Origin: Halioglobus sp.
GTDB lineage: Bacteria > Pseudomonadota > Gammaproteobacteria > Pseudomonadales > Halieaceae
DNA length: 64,000 nt
Reading direction: 5' to 3'
Assembly (NCBI GenBank): GCA_002699145.1
Contig: PABK01000061.1
Span: 1 to 64,000 of the forward strand
A program made the translations under genes and the position numbers. Positions 16,008 through 24,768 of the stretch are shown in pieces. The notes below the pieces were generated by a model that was given only the letters and a program-made list of their open reading frames with translations, ran no database searches and had not been told where the DNA came from. Every line of letters starts with the position of its first letter. The stretch's first letter is position 1.

Positions 16008-17156
16008 CTATCCGAGTACGGCGTGAATCTGCCGGTGCATGTTTTGCACACCGGGCTCGTTGCGGCCGACCAGGATCTTGCGCTCGATGCCGGCTTGCAG
16101 GCCGCGGTTGATCCTGTCCACCAGCGAGTAGTCCTCGGTGACCGCGACGTCGTTGATCATCTGGAAGTACTCCTCGTACTGCTGGCGTTCCTGGCCATCG
16201 GCAGGTTTCTCGGGCAGGAACATGCTGTGGTAGACCACTGACCGGTCGCGGGAGATGGGGTAGACGCGCCAGGTCTGGAAATGGTCATTGACCACGAAGA
16301 TCACGGTGTTGGGGAAGATGTAGTTGACGAAGGAGCAGTACTCGCGCGGCTGCCACTGCTGCTCGGGGATGTCCCGCAGCTCATTGATGGTCAGGGTCGG
16401 GGAGCCCATGGAGTGGTTGCGACCGTACTGGCGATAGTTCGCCACGTTGGAATAGGCCAACTGTCCGATGCTTTCCGGGTGCAGGAACTCGAAGTGGTAG
16501 TACTCGTGGAAGGTGTCCATGTTCAGCTTCCAGCTGAAGTCGGTGAACACCTGCTTGGCGCCCAGGTAGTAGTGGTTGTCGAAACCGAAACCGCACAGGC
16601 GCTCCTGCAGGCCCCCCAGGACCTCGTCGATATCGAAGTTCAGTTGCGGGTTGGGCATGACGAAGATCATACCGTGCTTTTCCTGTACGTCCAGGCGGCG
16701 CAGGCCGAGCGCATCGCGGTCGATGCCGTCGAAGCCCTCCTTGCCGAAGGGCACACCGATGAGCTTGCCTTGCAGGTCGTAGCTCCAGCCGTGGTAGGGA
16801 CAGCTGAACATGCGCCCTTTTTTCGCCTGGCCGTGAGCACACTCGTTCAGCGGCGCGCCGCGGTGGGAGCAAATATTGACGAACGCGTTCAGGCCGCCTT
16901 CGGGCGTGCGCACGATGAGTATGGGCACGCCGGTATCGTCGAAGGCGAAGTAGTCGCCGGGCTCTGGCAGCAGGCAGCTGGGGCCGACGAACTGCGGGTA
17001 GTTGCGAAACAGCTCCCGCTTCTCGCGTTCGAAGACCTCGGGGTCGGTGTACTCGTCGACATCGAGTTCCATGACGCTGTCGGCCAGTGTCGTGGTGTTG
17101 TGCTCCACCAGGTCCATGAGCACCTTGATTTCGTCTACCAGCTGTTCACGTTGCAT
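16008..17156 (-). CDS. Rieske non-haem iron oxygenase, alpha subunit
   Basis: A 382-residue oxygenase. The Rieske ligands are C96-x-H98 and C119-x2-H122 (CSHRGAP and CPYHGW). The catalytic iron histidines are H221 and H226 in HEYYHFEFLHP. It diverges clearly from the oxygenase at 4253 in length and sequence, so it likely acts on another substrate or step. It lies 15 bp downstream of an acyl-CoA dehydrogenase gene in an operon that carries no electron-transfer partner. Confidence 0.92.
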   Translation of the reverse strand: MQREQLVDEIKVLMDLVEHNTTTLADSVMELDVDEYTDPEVFEREKRELFRNYPQFVGPSCLLPEPGDYFAFDDTGVPILIVRTPEGGLNAFVNICSHRGAPLNECAHGQAKKGRMFSCPYHGWSYDLQGKLIGVPFGKEGFDGIDRDALGLRRLDVQEKHGMIFVMPNPQLNFDIDEVLGGLQERLCGFGFDNHYYLGAKQVFTDFSWKLNMDTFHEYYHFEFLHPESIGQLAYSNVANYRQYGRNHSMGSPTLTINELRDIPEQQWQPREYCSFVNYIFPNTVIFVVNDHFQTWRVYPISRDRSVVYHSMFLPEKPADGQERQQYEEYFQMINDVAVTEDYSLVDRINRGLQAGIERKILVGRNEPGVQNMHRQIHAVLG

Positions 17157-17171
17157 CGTGCTACCCCCTGC

Positions 17172-18359
17172 CTAAAGCCCCAGCACCATCCTGGCGATGA
17201 TGTTGCGCTGTATTTCCTGTGAGCCGCCGAAGATCGACGCTGCCCGGTTGTTCAGGTAGCGCGGCACCACCGAACTGACGTAGTCCGCGCGTACCGGGTT
17301 GCCGTCGGGCACCGGCTCCATGACGAAGCCGGTATAGCCCAGCACGTCCACCGCCAGTTCGTTCACCGCCTGTTCCAGGCGTACCGTGGTGACCTTCAGA
17401 ATCGATGATTCCGGCCCCGGGTTACCGCCGCCGCTGAGGTCGGAAAGGATGCGCAGTTCGGTGATTTCCAGCGCTTTCAGGTCGATCTCGATGCGCGCGA
17501 CGCGGCGGGCGATGTCGCCGTTGGTATCGAAGTGCGGGTTCTCTTCCCTGGCCCGGCGCAGCAGCCCGGACAGTTGATCCATCTCGTGGCGGATGCGGTG
17601 TGCGCTGAAGCCGCCGCCGCGCTCGAACTCCAGCAGGTACTTGGCGTAGCTCCAGCCCTTGTTCTCCTCGCCGATGAGGTTGCCCACCGGTACGCGCACA
17701 TCGTCGAAGAACACCTGGTTGACCTCGTGGTCGCCCGCCATGGTGATGATCGGCTCCACGCTGATTCCCGGGGTGTCCATGTCCACCAGCAGGAAGCTGA
17801 TGCCGGCCTGTGGCTTGGCGCTGTTGTCGGTGCGCACCAGGCAGAAGATATGGTCCGCCAGGTGCGCGTGGGTGGTCCAGATCTTGGAGCCGTTGACCAC
17901 GTAGTGATCGCCGTCTCGCTCGGCCTTCAGCTTCAGGCTGGCCAGGTCGGAACCCGCGCCGGGTTCGGAGTATCCCTGGCACCAGTAGTGCTCGCCACTG
18001 AGTATCTTCGGCAGGTACTCCGCCTTTTGCTCTTCGCTGCCGAAGGCCATGATCACCGGCGCCAGCATGAGCAGGCCCAGCGGAATCAGCATGGGCGCGC
18101 CGGCCTGGTAGCACTCGCGGCTGAAAATGTACTTCTGTGTGGGCGTCCAGTCGGTGCCGCCATGCTTCACAGGCCACTGGGGTACTGCCCAGCCTTTTTT
18201 TACCAGGATGGCCTGCCATTCCAGGGCCACGTCTTTTTCCACGAAGACACTGGAGTTATTGGCGGTTGCCTCGACGATATGCGGCGGCAGGTTGTGGGCG
18301 AGAAACTCCCTGACCTCCTGTTGAAAGGCCAGTTCTTCCTCGCTGAAATTCAGGTTCAT
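17172..18359 (-). CDS. Acyl-CoA dehydrogenase
   Basis: A 395-residue flavoprotein with the standard three-domain fold. The FAD/substrate signature is QGYSEPGAGSDLASLKLKAE (about 128-147), the flavin-contacting block is GSKIWTTHAHLADHIFCLVR, and the C-terminal motif is FGGSQEIQRNIIARMVLGL. It would introduce a double bond alpha-beta to a CoA thioester. Together with the SDR and Rieske genes of the same operon, it points to degradation of a cyclic or branched acid as its CoA ester. Spacing to neighbours is 12-15 bp. Confidence 0.92.
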   Translation of the reverse strand: MNLNFSEEELAFQQEVREFLAHNLPPHIVEATANNSSVFVEKDVALEWQAILVKKGWAVPQWPVKHGGTDWTPTQKYIFSRECYQAGAPMLIPLGLLMLAPVIMAFGSEEQKAEYLPKILSGEHYWCQGYSEPGAGSDLASLKLKAERDGDHYVVNGSKIWTTHAHLADHIFCLVRTDNSAKPQAGISFLLVDMDTPGISVEPIITMAGDHEVNQVFFDDVRVPVGNLIGEENKGWSYAKYLLEFERGGGFSAHRIRHEMDQLSGLLRRAREENPHFDTNGDIARRVARIEIDLKALEITELRILSDLSGGGNPGPESSILKVTTVRLEQAVNELAVDVLGYTGFVMEPVPDGNPVRADYVSSVVPRYLNNRAASIFGGSQEIQRNIIARMVLGL

Positions 18360-18371
18360 GCGCTTGCTTTC

Positions 18372-19139
18372 CTACAGTGGCTGCATCGCCCAGGCGATGC
18401 CCCGGCGCAATACTTCGTAGTATTCCGGTGTTTTCCAGGCGCCGTCTTCGGGCTCGGGGTATTCCTCGATCAGGGGTTGCATGTCGTACTTGCCGCGACA
18501 GTGGCCCAGGGTGAAGTACAGTACCTCGCCGGCACCGTACGGGTGCAGGTACAGCACCGGCTGTATGGCGGAATCCTTCTTCCAGTCGTCGCGCACGAAC
18601 TCCTGCACATCGTCCTGCCAGTTGCAGTGCATGAGGGTCTGGTGTTCCCCGTGCATCTTGCACAGGTACAGTTCATCGTCCACGGTGAAGACCGGGATGT
18701 CGCGGACCAGCGGGTGCGTGGGGTCTGTCGCGTGTACTTCGTAGGGCTGGATCGGCGGGTGCGCCATGAACTGGCTGCCCAGCATCTCCATGAAGGGCAC
18801 ATTTTCCTCCGGACAGTCGACGCGCAGGCCGCCGTCAGCGGCCGGCTCGAGGAAACGCAGGACGGAATTGGTGCCGTGCAGCGCGAACCACTTCCTGCCG
18901 CTTTTGACCCAGTCGATAAGGCGCAGGGTCTGCGCCTCGGTTGGCACCACGTCGCAGGTATAGGTGATGAGGAAGTCGCAGGCGCAGATCTCCTCGATCG
19001 CCGAGTAGTCTGCGCCGACCTGCACCTTGATGCGCGGCTGCTCGGCCAGCAGTTTCAGCAGTTCCAGCCGGGCGAAGTCGATATTGTGGTACTTGCCCCC
19101 CGCGACCAGGTAGACGTCGATACGATCTGCTTTGCTCAT
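18372..19139 (-). CDS. ThuA-domain protein
   Basis: A 255-residue protein of the ThuA (trehalose-utilisation) superfamily, a class I glutamine-amidotransferase-like fold. Recognisable blocks are GGKYHNIDFARLELLKLL, FLITYTCDVVPTEAQ, WFALHGTNS, DPTHPLVRDIPVFTVDDELY and LYFTLGHCRGKYD. The family function is poorly defined, and some members act in sugar metabolism. Finding it between an SDR and an acyl-CoA dehydrogenase in a catabolic operon is unusual. Its role here is unknown. Confidence 0.85.
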   Translation of the reverse strand: MSKADRIDVYLVAGGKYHNIDFARLELLKLLAEQPRIKVQVGADYSAIEEICACDFLITYTCDVVPTEAQTLRLIDWVKSGRKWFALHGTNSVLRFLEPAADGGLRVDCPEENVPFMEMLGSQFMAHPPIQPYEVHATDPTHPLVRDIPVFTVDDELYLCKMHGEHQTLMHCNWQDDVQEFVRDDWKKDSAIQPVLYLHPYGAGEVLYFTLGHCRGKYDMQPLIEEYPEPEDGAWKTPEYYEVLRRGIAWAMQPL

Positions 19140-19156
19140 TGCCGGCGCCGCCTGTT

Positions 19157-19918
19157 TTACAGTTGTACGCGCTTGGTGTGACCGCCGTCGGCGACCAGGT
19201 TGACGCCGGTGACGAGGCTCGCCGCCGGGCTGGCCAGGAAGGCCACCGCGTTGGCGACTTCCTCGGGCGTACCCAGTGCGCCGCGGGGAATCTTTGCCAG
19301 CGTGGCGTTGTAGAAGTCCGGCATGTTGTTCTTGATGAAATCCCAGTCGCCGCCTTCCACGAACACCGGCCCCGGGGAGACGCAGTTGACGCGAATGCCC
19401 TGGCCGCCCAGTGCGAGCGCCAGCTGCTGTGCGTGGATAATGACAGCGCCCTTGATGGCGTTGTAGGTCTGCGGCGCGGCGAACTCTTCTACAGCAGCAA
19501 TACTGCCGATAACGACGATCGAGGCAGCGTCGGATTTTTCCAGGAAGGGCATGGCCGCCTCGATGCCACGGGTGGTGCCCAGCAGGTCGATGTTGAAGTT
19601 GTTGGTCCAGCCCTGTTCGTCGACGCTGCCGCCGCCGGCGCTGACATTGGGTACGAAGATGTCGATGCCGCCCAGTTCCTCACCGGCGCTCTTGATCCAG
19701 GCCTGGTAGGAGTCCTTGTCGGCGACGTCGACCACCGCGCCGGTGACCTTCACGCCCTTCGCAGACAGGTCGGCCACGGCCTCGTCCACCTGCTCCTGGT
19801 TGCGGGAACAAATGGCAAGATCCACGCCCTCGTCCGCGAGCAGGTTGACGATAGCGCGACCGATGCCGCGGGTTGAGCCGGTAACCAGCGCTTTTTTTCC
19901 GGAAAGTCCGAGGTCCAT
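19157..19918 (-). CDS. SDR family oxidoreductase (first gene of operon)
   Basis: A 253-residue short-chain dehydrogenase with TGSTRGIG (14-21), catalytic Ser in VVIGSIAAVEE and Y-x3-K in QTYNAIKGA. The usual NNAG motif is replaced by PNVSAG. It is the first gene of the minus-strand operon SDR, ThuA, acyl-CoA dehydrogenase, Rieske, SnoaL, SnoaL. The reverse promoter from operator B (TTGTTT, 17 bp, TAACGT) is well placed to drive it. Confidence 0.9.
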   Translation of the reverse strand: MDLGLSGKKALVTGSTRGIGRAIVNLLADEGVDLAICSRNQEQVDEAVADLSAKGVKVTGAVVDVADKDSYQAWIKSAGEELGGIDIFVPNVSAGGGSVDEQGWTNNFNIDLLGTTRGIEAAMPFLEKSDAASIVVIGSIAAVEEFAAPQTYNAIKGAVIIHAQQLALALGGQGIRVNCVSPGPVFVEGGDWDFIKNNMPDFYNATLAKIPRGALGTPEEVANAVAFLASPAASLVTGVNLVADGGHTKRVQL

Positions 19919-20054
19919 ATGTGTTCTCCTGGGCAGATCTGGCGTGATGGGGTTTGCCGGTAGCCGGGCGGGGGGAGGGGCCGTAAGCCCCTGACCAGGG
20001 CGCCCGGGGCCGTATTTTCAGTGCGTCCAGCACGTTAGCAAACCTCTTTTGAAA

Positions 20055-20076
20055 AAACAATCAGATTTGACTGTTT
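20055..20076. promoter_or_regulatory. Operator B in a divergent promoter pair
   Basis: The best palindrome of the set: left arm AAACAATCA, right arm TGACTGTTT, 4-bp spacer. Forward promoter: TTGACT (20067-20072), 17 bp, TAGTTT (20090-20095), towards the zinc alcohol dehydrogenase. Reverse promoter: TTGTTT (complement of 20055-20060), 17 bp, TAACGT (complement of 20032-20037), towards the SDR-Rieske operon. One bound dimer would cover both -35 boxes. Confidence 0.75.
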
Positions 20077-20161
20077 ATTTTTTATCGGGTAGTTTCGACC
20101 CGGTTTGTGCGCTAGCCGACCCGTTCCGGGTCGCCCGATGCAGGCCTTTGCGAGGAGACAG

Positions 20162-21193
20162 ATGAAAGCGGCGGTATTCAAGGAAGTCGGCCAGCCCCTG
20201 GTGGTGGAAACCGTCGACGATCCCACGCCTGAGCCCGGCGAACTGGTGATGAAGGTCGGATACTGCGGCATCTGTGGCACCGACCTGCACGCCACGCGGG
20301 AGGGGCTGACCACGGCCTGTTGCGGCCAGATTCTCGGCCACGAGTACGTGGGTGAAATCGTCGAGGTTGGCGCGCGCGCCGAGGGCGACTGGCAGGTGGG
20401 CGATCGTGTCTGCGCCATGCCGTTTATCGCCTGCGGTCACTGCCTGCCCTGTGCGGCCGGTCGATTTTTCGAATGCGCCGACAAGAAAGTGTCGGGCGTG
20501 GACGACCAGGGAGGGTTCGCCGAGTACGTCACGACCGGCAGCCGTGAAACGTTGCTGCTTCCCGACACGCTGGAGTTACGCAGCGCGGCCCTGGTGGAGC
20601 CATTGGCCGTTGGCATCCACGCCGTGCGCGTCGCCGGGGTGCGCGCGGGCAGCCGCGTATTGATCATCGGCGCCGGCCCCATCGGGCTCACCACCGCATT
20701 GTGGTGCCGGTTTTTTGGCGCCCGCGATGTCGTCATCAGTGAACTGGCCCCGGCGCGCGCCGCGCTGGCCAAACAGATGGGCGCCACCGCGGTGCTGCAC
20801 CCGGACGTGGAGGAGGGCGCTGAGGGACTATTGCAGCAGTACGTGGATGCCGCGGGCGCGCCGCCGGACGTCATTTTCGAATGCGTGGGCGCGCCTGGCC
20901 TCATCCAGCAGTGCATCGAGATGGCGTCCTACGGCAGCAGTGTTGTGCCAGTGGGGGTCTGCGAGCAGCCGGATGCGATCATGCCGTTCCTGGGCCTGGT
21001 CAAGGAACTGCGCATCCAGTTCGCCATGGCGTACAACAAGGACGACTTCGAGACCAGTGTGGCGATGCTGGCGGAGGGTCGTATCGACGTGACGCCGATG
21101 ATCACCGATACCGTCTCGCTGGATGAGTTGCCGGAGGCGTTCGAGGCGCTGCGCACGCCCAGCGACCAGTGCAAGGTGCTGACGCAGCTCTGA
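20162..21193 (+). CDS. Zinc-dependent alcohol dehydrogenase (threonine dehydrogenase-like MDR)
   Basis: A 343-residue medium-chain dehydrogenase. Catalytic zinc residues lie in GYC35GIC38GTD and GH60E61. The structural zinc cysteines are C91, C94, C97 and C105. The NAD(P) site is GAGPIGLTT. It resembles the sorbitol/threonine/butanediol dehydrogenase branch. The ATG at 20162 has a strong GAGGAG site; the upstream frame begins right at the predicted -10 region. Transcribed divergently from the Rieske operon under operator B, it probably oxidises an alcohol intermediate of the same pathway. Confidence 0.9.
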   Translation: MKAAVFKEVGQPLVVETVDDPTPEPGELVMKVGYCGICGTDLHATREGLTTACCGQILGHEYVGEIVEVGARAEGDWQVGDRVCAMPFIACGHCLPCAAGRFFECADKKVSGVDDQGGFAEYVTTGSRETLLLPDTLELRSAALVEPLAVGIHAVRVAGVRAGSRVLIIGAGPIGLTTALWCRFFGARDVVISELAPARAALAKQMGATAVLHPDVEEGAEGLLQQYVDAAGAPPDVIFECVGAPGLIQQCIEMASYGSSVVPVGVCEQPDAIMPFLGLVKELRIQFAMAYNKDDFETSVAMLAEGRIDVTPMITDTVSLDELPEAFEALRTPSDQCKVLTQL

Positions 21194-22345
21194 TCAGGTA
21201 GACAGCGGCAGCCGGCGTTCGCGCACTTCCTTGGCCCGGTACATGGCCTGGTCGGCGGTGCGCAGCAGCAGGTCCACGTCACGGCCCTGGTCCGGCGCGA
21301 TGGCCACGCCGATGCTGCCCGTGGCGTTGACCGAGTGCTGGCCAATCTCGAAAGGCGCCTGCAGCGCCACGCGCAGTTGCTCCGCGATCATTTCCGCGAT
21401 CTCGACGCTCTCGATACCGTGCAGTACGATGGCGAATTCATCGCCGCCCAGGCGCGCCACCGTGTCCGCAGAACGGACATTGGCCTGCAGACGCTGGGCG
21501 ACGAGATTGAGGACGTCGTCGCCGGTCTCGTGGCCGTAGCCATCGTTGATCTGCTTGAAGTCGTCCAGGTCGACGAAAATTACCGCGGCCTTGTGCCTGC
21601 GCGCCAGTGCGTGCTCCACCGCCTCGCGCGCACGGGTGCGAAACAACTCGCGGTTGGACAGGCCGGTCAGCGGATCGTGCATCGCCTGGTGCGCGTAGAG
21701 GCTGCGCTCCTCGAGTATGCGGCGCGTCAACGCCTCGAAATCGCCCTCGTAACTGACCAGGCCCAGCACCAGCAGTCCCAGGGTGGTAAGCCAGGTCATG
21801 AAGCGGAACAGGCCCATCTCCGACTGCGGTATGACTTGCGGGAACTGTACCCCCATGGACTCCACCGCCAGCAGCACCAGCAGGCAGGCCAGGGCGGCCA
21901 GGCTCCATTGTATGCCGGCCCGCTTGCCCGCGATGAGGAACAGGAAGATCGGCACGACCAGGATCAGCGGCAGGTAGGGTGTGTCGGCAATGCCGCCGGT
22001 GATCATGCAGGGCGCGATGGTGCTGAAGGTGGTGGCCAGCCCGTACAGGTTGGCGGCGGGCAACAGTTCCTGCATGCGCTTGAAATGCCACAGTGTGCAC
22101 ATGTAGGTAGCGACCGTGACCACCGCGATGCCGGTGGCCAGCAGGTGCAGCGGGTTGTGCGTCACCAGGTACAGGGAGCCCAGGGCGAGGCCCATCATGC
22201 TGCCGGATAGCGCCGAGATGGCGAGCACACCCACCAGGACCAGCGCCCGTTGCCGGGAGTCCCGTAGCGTGTCCTGCAGTAGCCGGTCGGAAATAAAGTA
22301 CCGGTTCAGGACCTCGAAAAACTTGCTGACCAATTCCTGGTACAT
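21194..22345 (-). CDS. Membrane-bound diguanylate cyclase (GGDEF)
   Basis: A 383-residue protein with five to six membrane helices (about 33-200) and a C-terminal GGDEF domain. The active-site motif GGDEF is at 300-304. RSAD at 291-294, five residues before it, matches the inhibitory I-site RxxD, so product feedback is likely. It should make cyclic di-GMP at the inner membrane. Its stop codon directly abuts that of the alcohol dehydrogenase, with no intergenic base. Confidence 0.92.
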   Translation of the reverse strand: MYQELVSKFFEVLNRYFISDRLLQDTLRDSRQRALVLVGVLAISALSGSMMGLALGSLYLVTHNPLHLLATGIAVVTVATYMCTLWHFKRMQELLPAANLYGLATTFSTIAPCMITGGIADTPYLPLILVVPIFLFLIAGKRAGIQWSLAALACLLVLLAVESMGVQFPQVIPQSEMGLFRFMTWLTTLGLLVLGLVSYEGDFEALTRRILEERSLYAHQAMHDPLTGLSNRELFRTRAREAVEHALARRHKAAVIFVDLDDFKQINDGYGHETGDDVLNLVAQRLQANVRSADTVARLGGDEFAIVLHGIESVEIAEMIAEQLRVALQAPFEIGQHSVNATGSIGVAIAPDQGRDVDLLLRTADQAMYRAKEVRERRLPLST

Positions 22346-22537
22346 AACCCCACCGCCTGTTTATTGTTGTGGGTAGTCAGGCGCATCCATGAGATCCAGA
22401 TTCTAGTCGCAATCGCCTCCCCGGCGGGGGTAAAAAGTACAGAAAAGGCAGATTTCACACCGAGTGTGAGACCGGGCGCACAGTTTGTGCCCCCCGCGCG
22501 GCGCGCTCACCCTCGCGGCGGCCGCGATCTGGCGTGT

Positions 22538-23551
22538 TCAGGGATGGGCGGCCAGGTGCGCCAGTATGCGCCGGGTCACGTTCTCCGCCTGGTCAACGAA
22601 CAGCCAGTGGCCGGCGTCGAGTTCGACTTCCTCGTAGGGACCGGCCATGTACTGGCGCTGCAGTTCCACGCTACGCTGCCCGACGGCGCCGTCCCGCTTG
22701 CCCCACACGAACAGTGTCGGGGTCGCTACCGTGAGGTTGCGTGCGCGCTGCTCGTCGCCGCCGGCGGCCAGGGCGCGGTAGTAATTCAGCGCCGCGGTCA
22801 TGGCGCCCGGCTCGGCGAACAGCGCGGTGTATTCGTCCACTTGCCCCGGGCGCATGCCGGTGTAGAGGGCGCGCAGGCCGGCCAGGTCGTGCATGGTCAG
22901 CAGCGCCTCGGGCAGCCACGGTGTGGAGAACAGCAGGAAGTAGCTGCTGCGCGAGCGCTGTTGCGGATCGCTGCGCAGCGCCTCGGCGAAGGCCGCCGGG
23001 TGCGGTACGGACAGGCCGGTCCAGCTCAGCACTCGCTGCGGATGCTGCTGCACCACGGTCCAGCCGATGATCGATCCCCAGTCGTGCCCGGCGAGGTGGA
23101 AGCGCTGCAGTCGGGCCGCATCGGCGATGCCGATCACGTCGGCGACAAGCTGGTCGAGCTTGTACTGTCCAGTGCCCGCCGGCCGCGCCCCCGGCGAGTA
23201 ACCGCGCAGGTCCGGCGCGAGCACACAGTAGCCCGCCTGCTGCAGCGCGGGGATCAACGGCAGCCACATGGCCGAGGTGACCGGGAAACCGTGCAGCAAC
23301 AGCACCGCCGCCCGTGCGTTATCGCCCGCGCACCCGGCTGTGCGCAGGCGAAAACTGTGTCCGCCGGCGCGCAGTCGGTAGAGGCCGTCCCCGGCGCCTG
23401 GCGTGTACAGCGGCAGCGCGGCGGCATCACGACTGTAGTGATACTCCCTGTCCAGTGCGGCGCGGGAGCTGAGCGCGAGAAAGGCTAGCAGGCACAGCAG
23501 CAACACGGCGGCGAGCAGCAGTATCCACTTGCACAGTCGCAGTACAGTCAT
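22538..23551 (-). CDS. Membrane-anchored alpha/beta hydrolase, epoxide hydrolase-like
   Basis: A 337-residue hydrolase with one N-terminal membrane helix (about 7-29). The oxyanion motif HGFP is at 87-90 and the nucleophile elbow GHD157WGS puts Asp at the nucleophile position, as in epoxide hydrolases and haloalkane dehalogenases. The catalytic His is in DAGHWLFVD near the C-terminus. It probably opens an epoxide or cleaves a related bond at the periplasmic face. The 192 bp between it and the GGDEF gene contain nothing recognisable. Confidence 0.85.
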   Translation of the reverse strand: MTVLRLCKWILLLAAVLLLCLLAFLALSSRAALDREYHYSRDAAALPLYTPGAGDGLYRLRAGGHSFRLRTAGCAGDNARAAVLLLHGFPVTSAMWLPLIPALQQAGYCVLAPDLRGYSPGARPAGTGQYKLDQLVADVIGIADAARLQRFHLAGHDWGSIIGWTVVQQHPQRVLSWTGLSVPHPAAFAEALRSDPQQRSRSSYFLLFSTPWLPEALLTMHDLAGLRALYTGMRPGQVDEYTALFAEPGAMTAALNYYRALAAGGDEQRARNLTVATPTLFVWGKRDGAVGQRSVELQRQYMAGPYEEVELDAGHWLFVDQAENVTRRILAHLAAHP

Positions 23552-23581
23552 GTGATCTCCCGGCGGCGCCCGCAGCCCGGC

Positions 23582-24451
23582 CTAGTCGCGAAAATAGTCC
23601 ACGCCGACCACTGCCGTCCAGGCGTCGGCGAACGCGTCGTCGCCGGGCGTGCACAGCATGTCGATCCAGGCTTCCCCGCCAGCGCGCTCGCGCCCGGCGA
23701 TGACCTCGGTAGCGTCCTTGCCCACCGGTACGCGAAACGGTGGCTTCTCCCCCGTGATCACGGCTTCGATCGCCTCTGCGACCTCTGCCGGCATGGCCGG
23801 CTGGCCCAGGCCGGTTTCGAAAAACCGGGTCAGGCGCTGCACGTTCACCGGGTAGAGCGGGGGCGCTGCGGACGGTTCGACCTTGGTCCACATCGGCGTC
23901 ATGACGCAGCCGGGCTCGATGATCGACACGCGCGCGCCGAATTCCGCCATTTCCTGGGCCAGGCTTTCGCACAGGCCTTCCATCGCCCATTTGCTGGCCG
24001 AGTAGTGGCCGTGGCAGCCGGCGGCGTAGCGCCCGGCGAGCGAGCCGACCATGACAATGGTGCCGCCGCGCTGGGTGCGCATGGCCGGCGCCACGGCGCG
24101 CAGCAGGCTGACGTTGCCGAAATAGTTTGTCTCGAAGATCTCGCGCACTGTCTCCATGGGCGTCTCCTCCACGGAGGAGCCGGCGCCGATACCGGCGTTG
24201 GCCACCAGGGCGTCCAGGCGGCCGCTGGACTGCAGCACCTGCGTCACGGCGCTGTCGATGGAGGCCGGGTCGACCAGGTCCAGGCGGATGACGGTCACCG
24301 GCAGGCTTTCACTGGCGATCTTTTCGTGCAGCTCGGTCGCACTGTCGGGGTTACGCACCGAGGCGTAGACCTCGTGTCCGGCGCGCGCCAGGTGTAGCGC
24401 GGTTTCCTGGCCGATGCCTGTGCTGGATCCGGTGACTAGTATGACTGACAT
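23582..24451 (-). CDS. SDR family oxidoreductase
   Basis: A 289-residue short-chain dehydrogenase with TGSSTGIG (7-14), VANAGIGAG and the active-site run HGHYSASKWAMEG (YxxxK). The C-terminal extension of about 40 residues is typical of the longer retinol/17-beta-hydroxysteroid dehydrogenase-like SDRs. It sits 30 bp upstream of the epoxide hydrolase-like gene, likely in one transcript. Its substrate is unknown. Confidence 0.88.
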   Translation of the reverse strand: MSVILVTGSSTGIGQETALHLARAGHEVYASVRNPDSATELHEKIASESLPVTVIRLDLVDPASIDSAVTQVLQSSGRLDALVANAGIGAGSSVEETPMETVREIFETNYFGNVSLLRAVAPAMRTQRGGTIVMVGSLAGRYAAGCHGHYSASKWAMEGLCESLAQEMAEFGARVSIIEPGCVMTPMWTKVEPSAAPPLYPVNVQRLTRFFETGLGQPAMPAEVAEAIEAVITGEKPPFRVPVGKDATEVIAGRERAGGEAWIDMLCTPGDDAFADAWTAVVGVDYFRD

Positions 24452-24542
24452 GGTGTTCCTCTTTGCAGTTTGACGGGTAGGTTGATTTGGGTTGGCGCCC
24501 GGCTAGCCGCCCGGCGACCGCGTCACGGCGACCGCAGCCGGG

Positions 24543-24758
24543 CTAGGCTTTGTCACGGTCCTTCCTGTCCAGCACCGGGGCAGTACCGCGGCGCGACCTG
24601 GATTCGAGGCGGTATTCACAGCTGACGCAGCGGCGCATACCCTCGCGCATGCTCGTGTTCTGCGCGCGCAATTGCGCATTCTCCGCACGCAGGGTCTTTA
24701 CCTCGCGCTGCAGGCGGAGCAGGGTGCGTTGACCCCGCAGGAACTGGCGGATATCCAG
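24543..24758 (-). CDS. Small coiled-coil CxxC protein with probable non-ATG start
   Basis: A 71-residue ORF just downstream of the gene at 24769. The frame is open from inside that gene's last codons but has no ATG or GTG before Met37. A CTG at 24758 follows GAGG by eight bases, so translation may start there, coupled to the gene above. Leucines 16, 23 and 30 and Met37 are spaced by seven (leucine-zipper pattern) in KTLRAENAQLRAQN. Then C44-V-S-C47 may bind metal. The tail is basic. No family is recognised; that it is a real gene is inference from the heptads and the ribosome site. Confidence 0.45.
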   Translation of the reverse strand: MDIRQFLRGQRTLLRLQREVKTLRAENAQLRAQNTSMREGMRRCVSCEYRLESRSRRGTAPVLDRKDRDKA

Positions 24759-24768
24759 CTCAGGAGCC

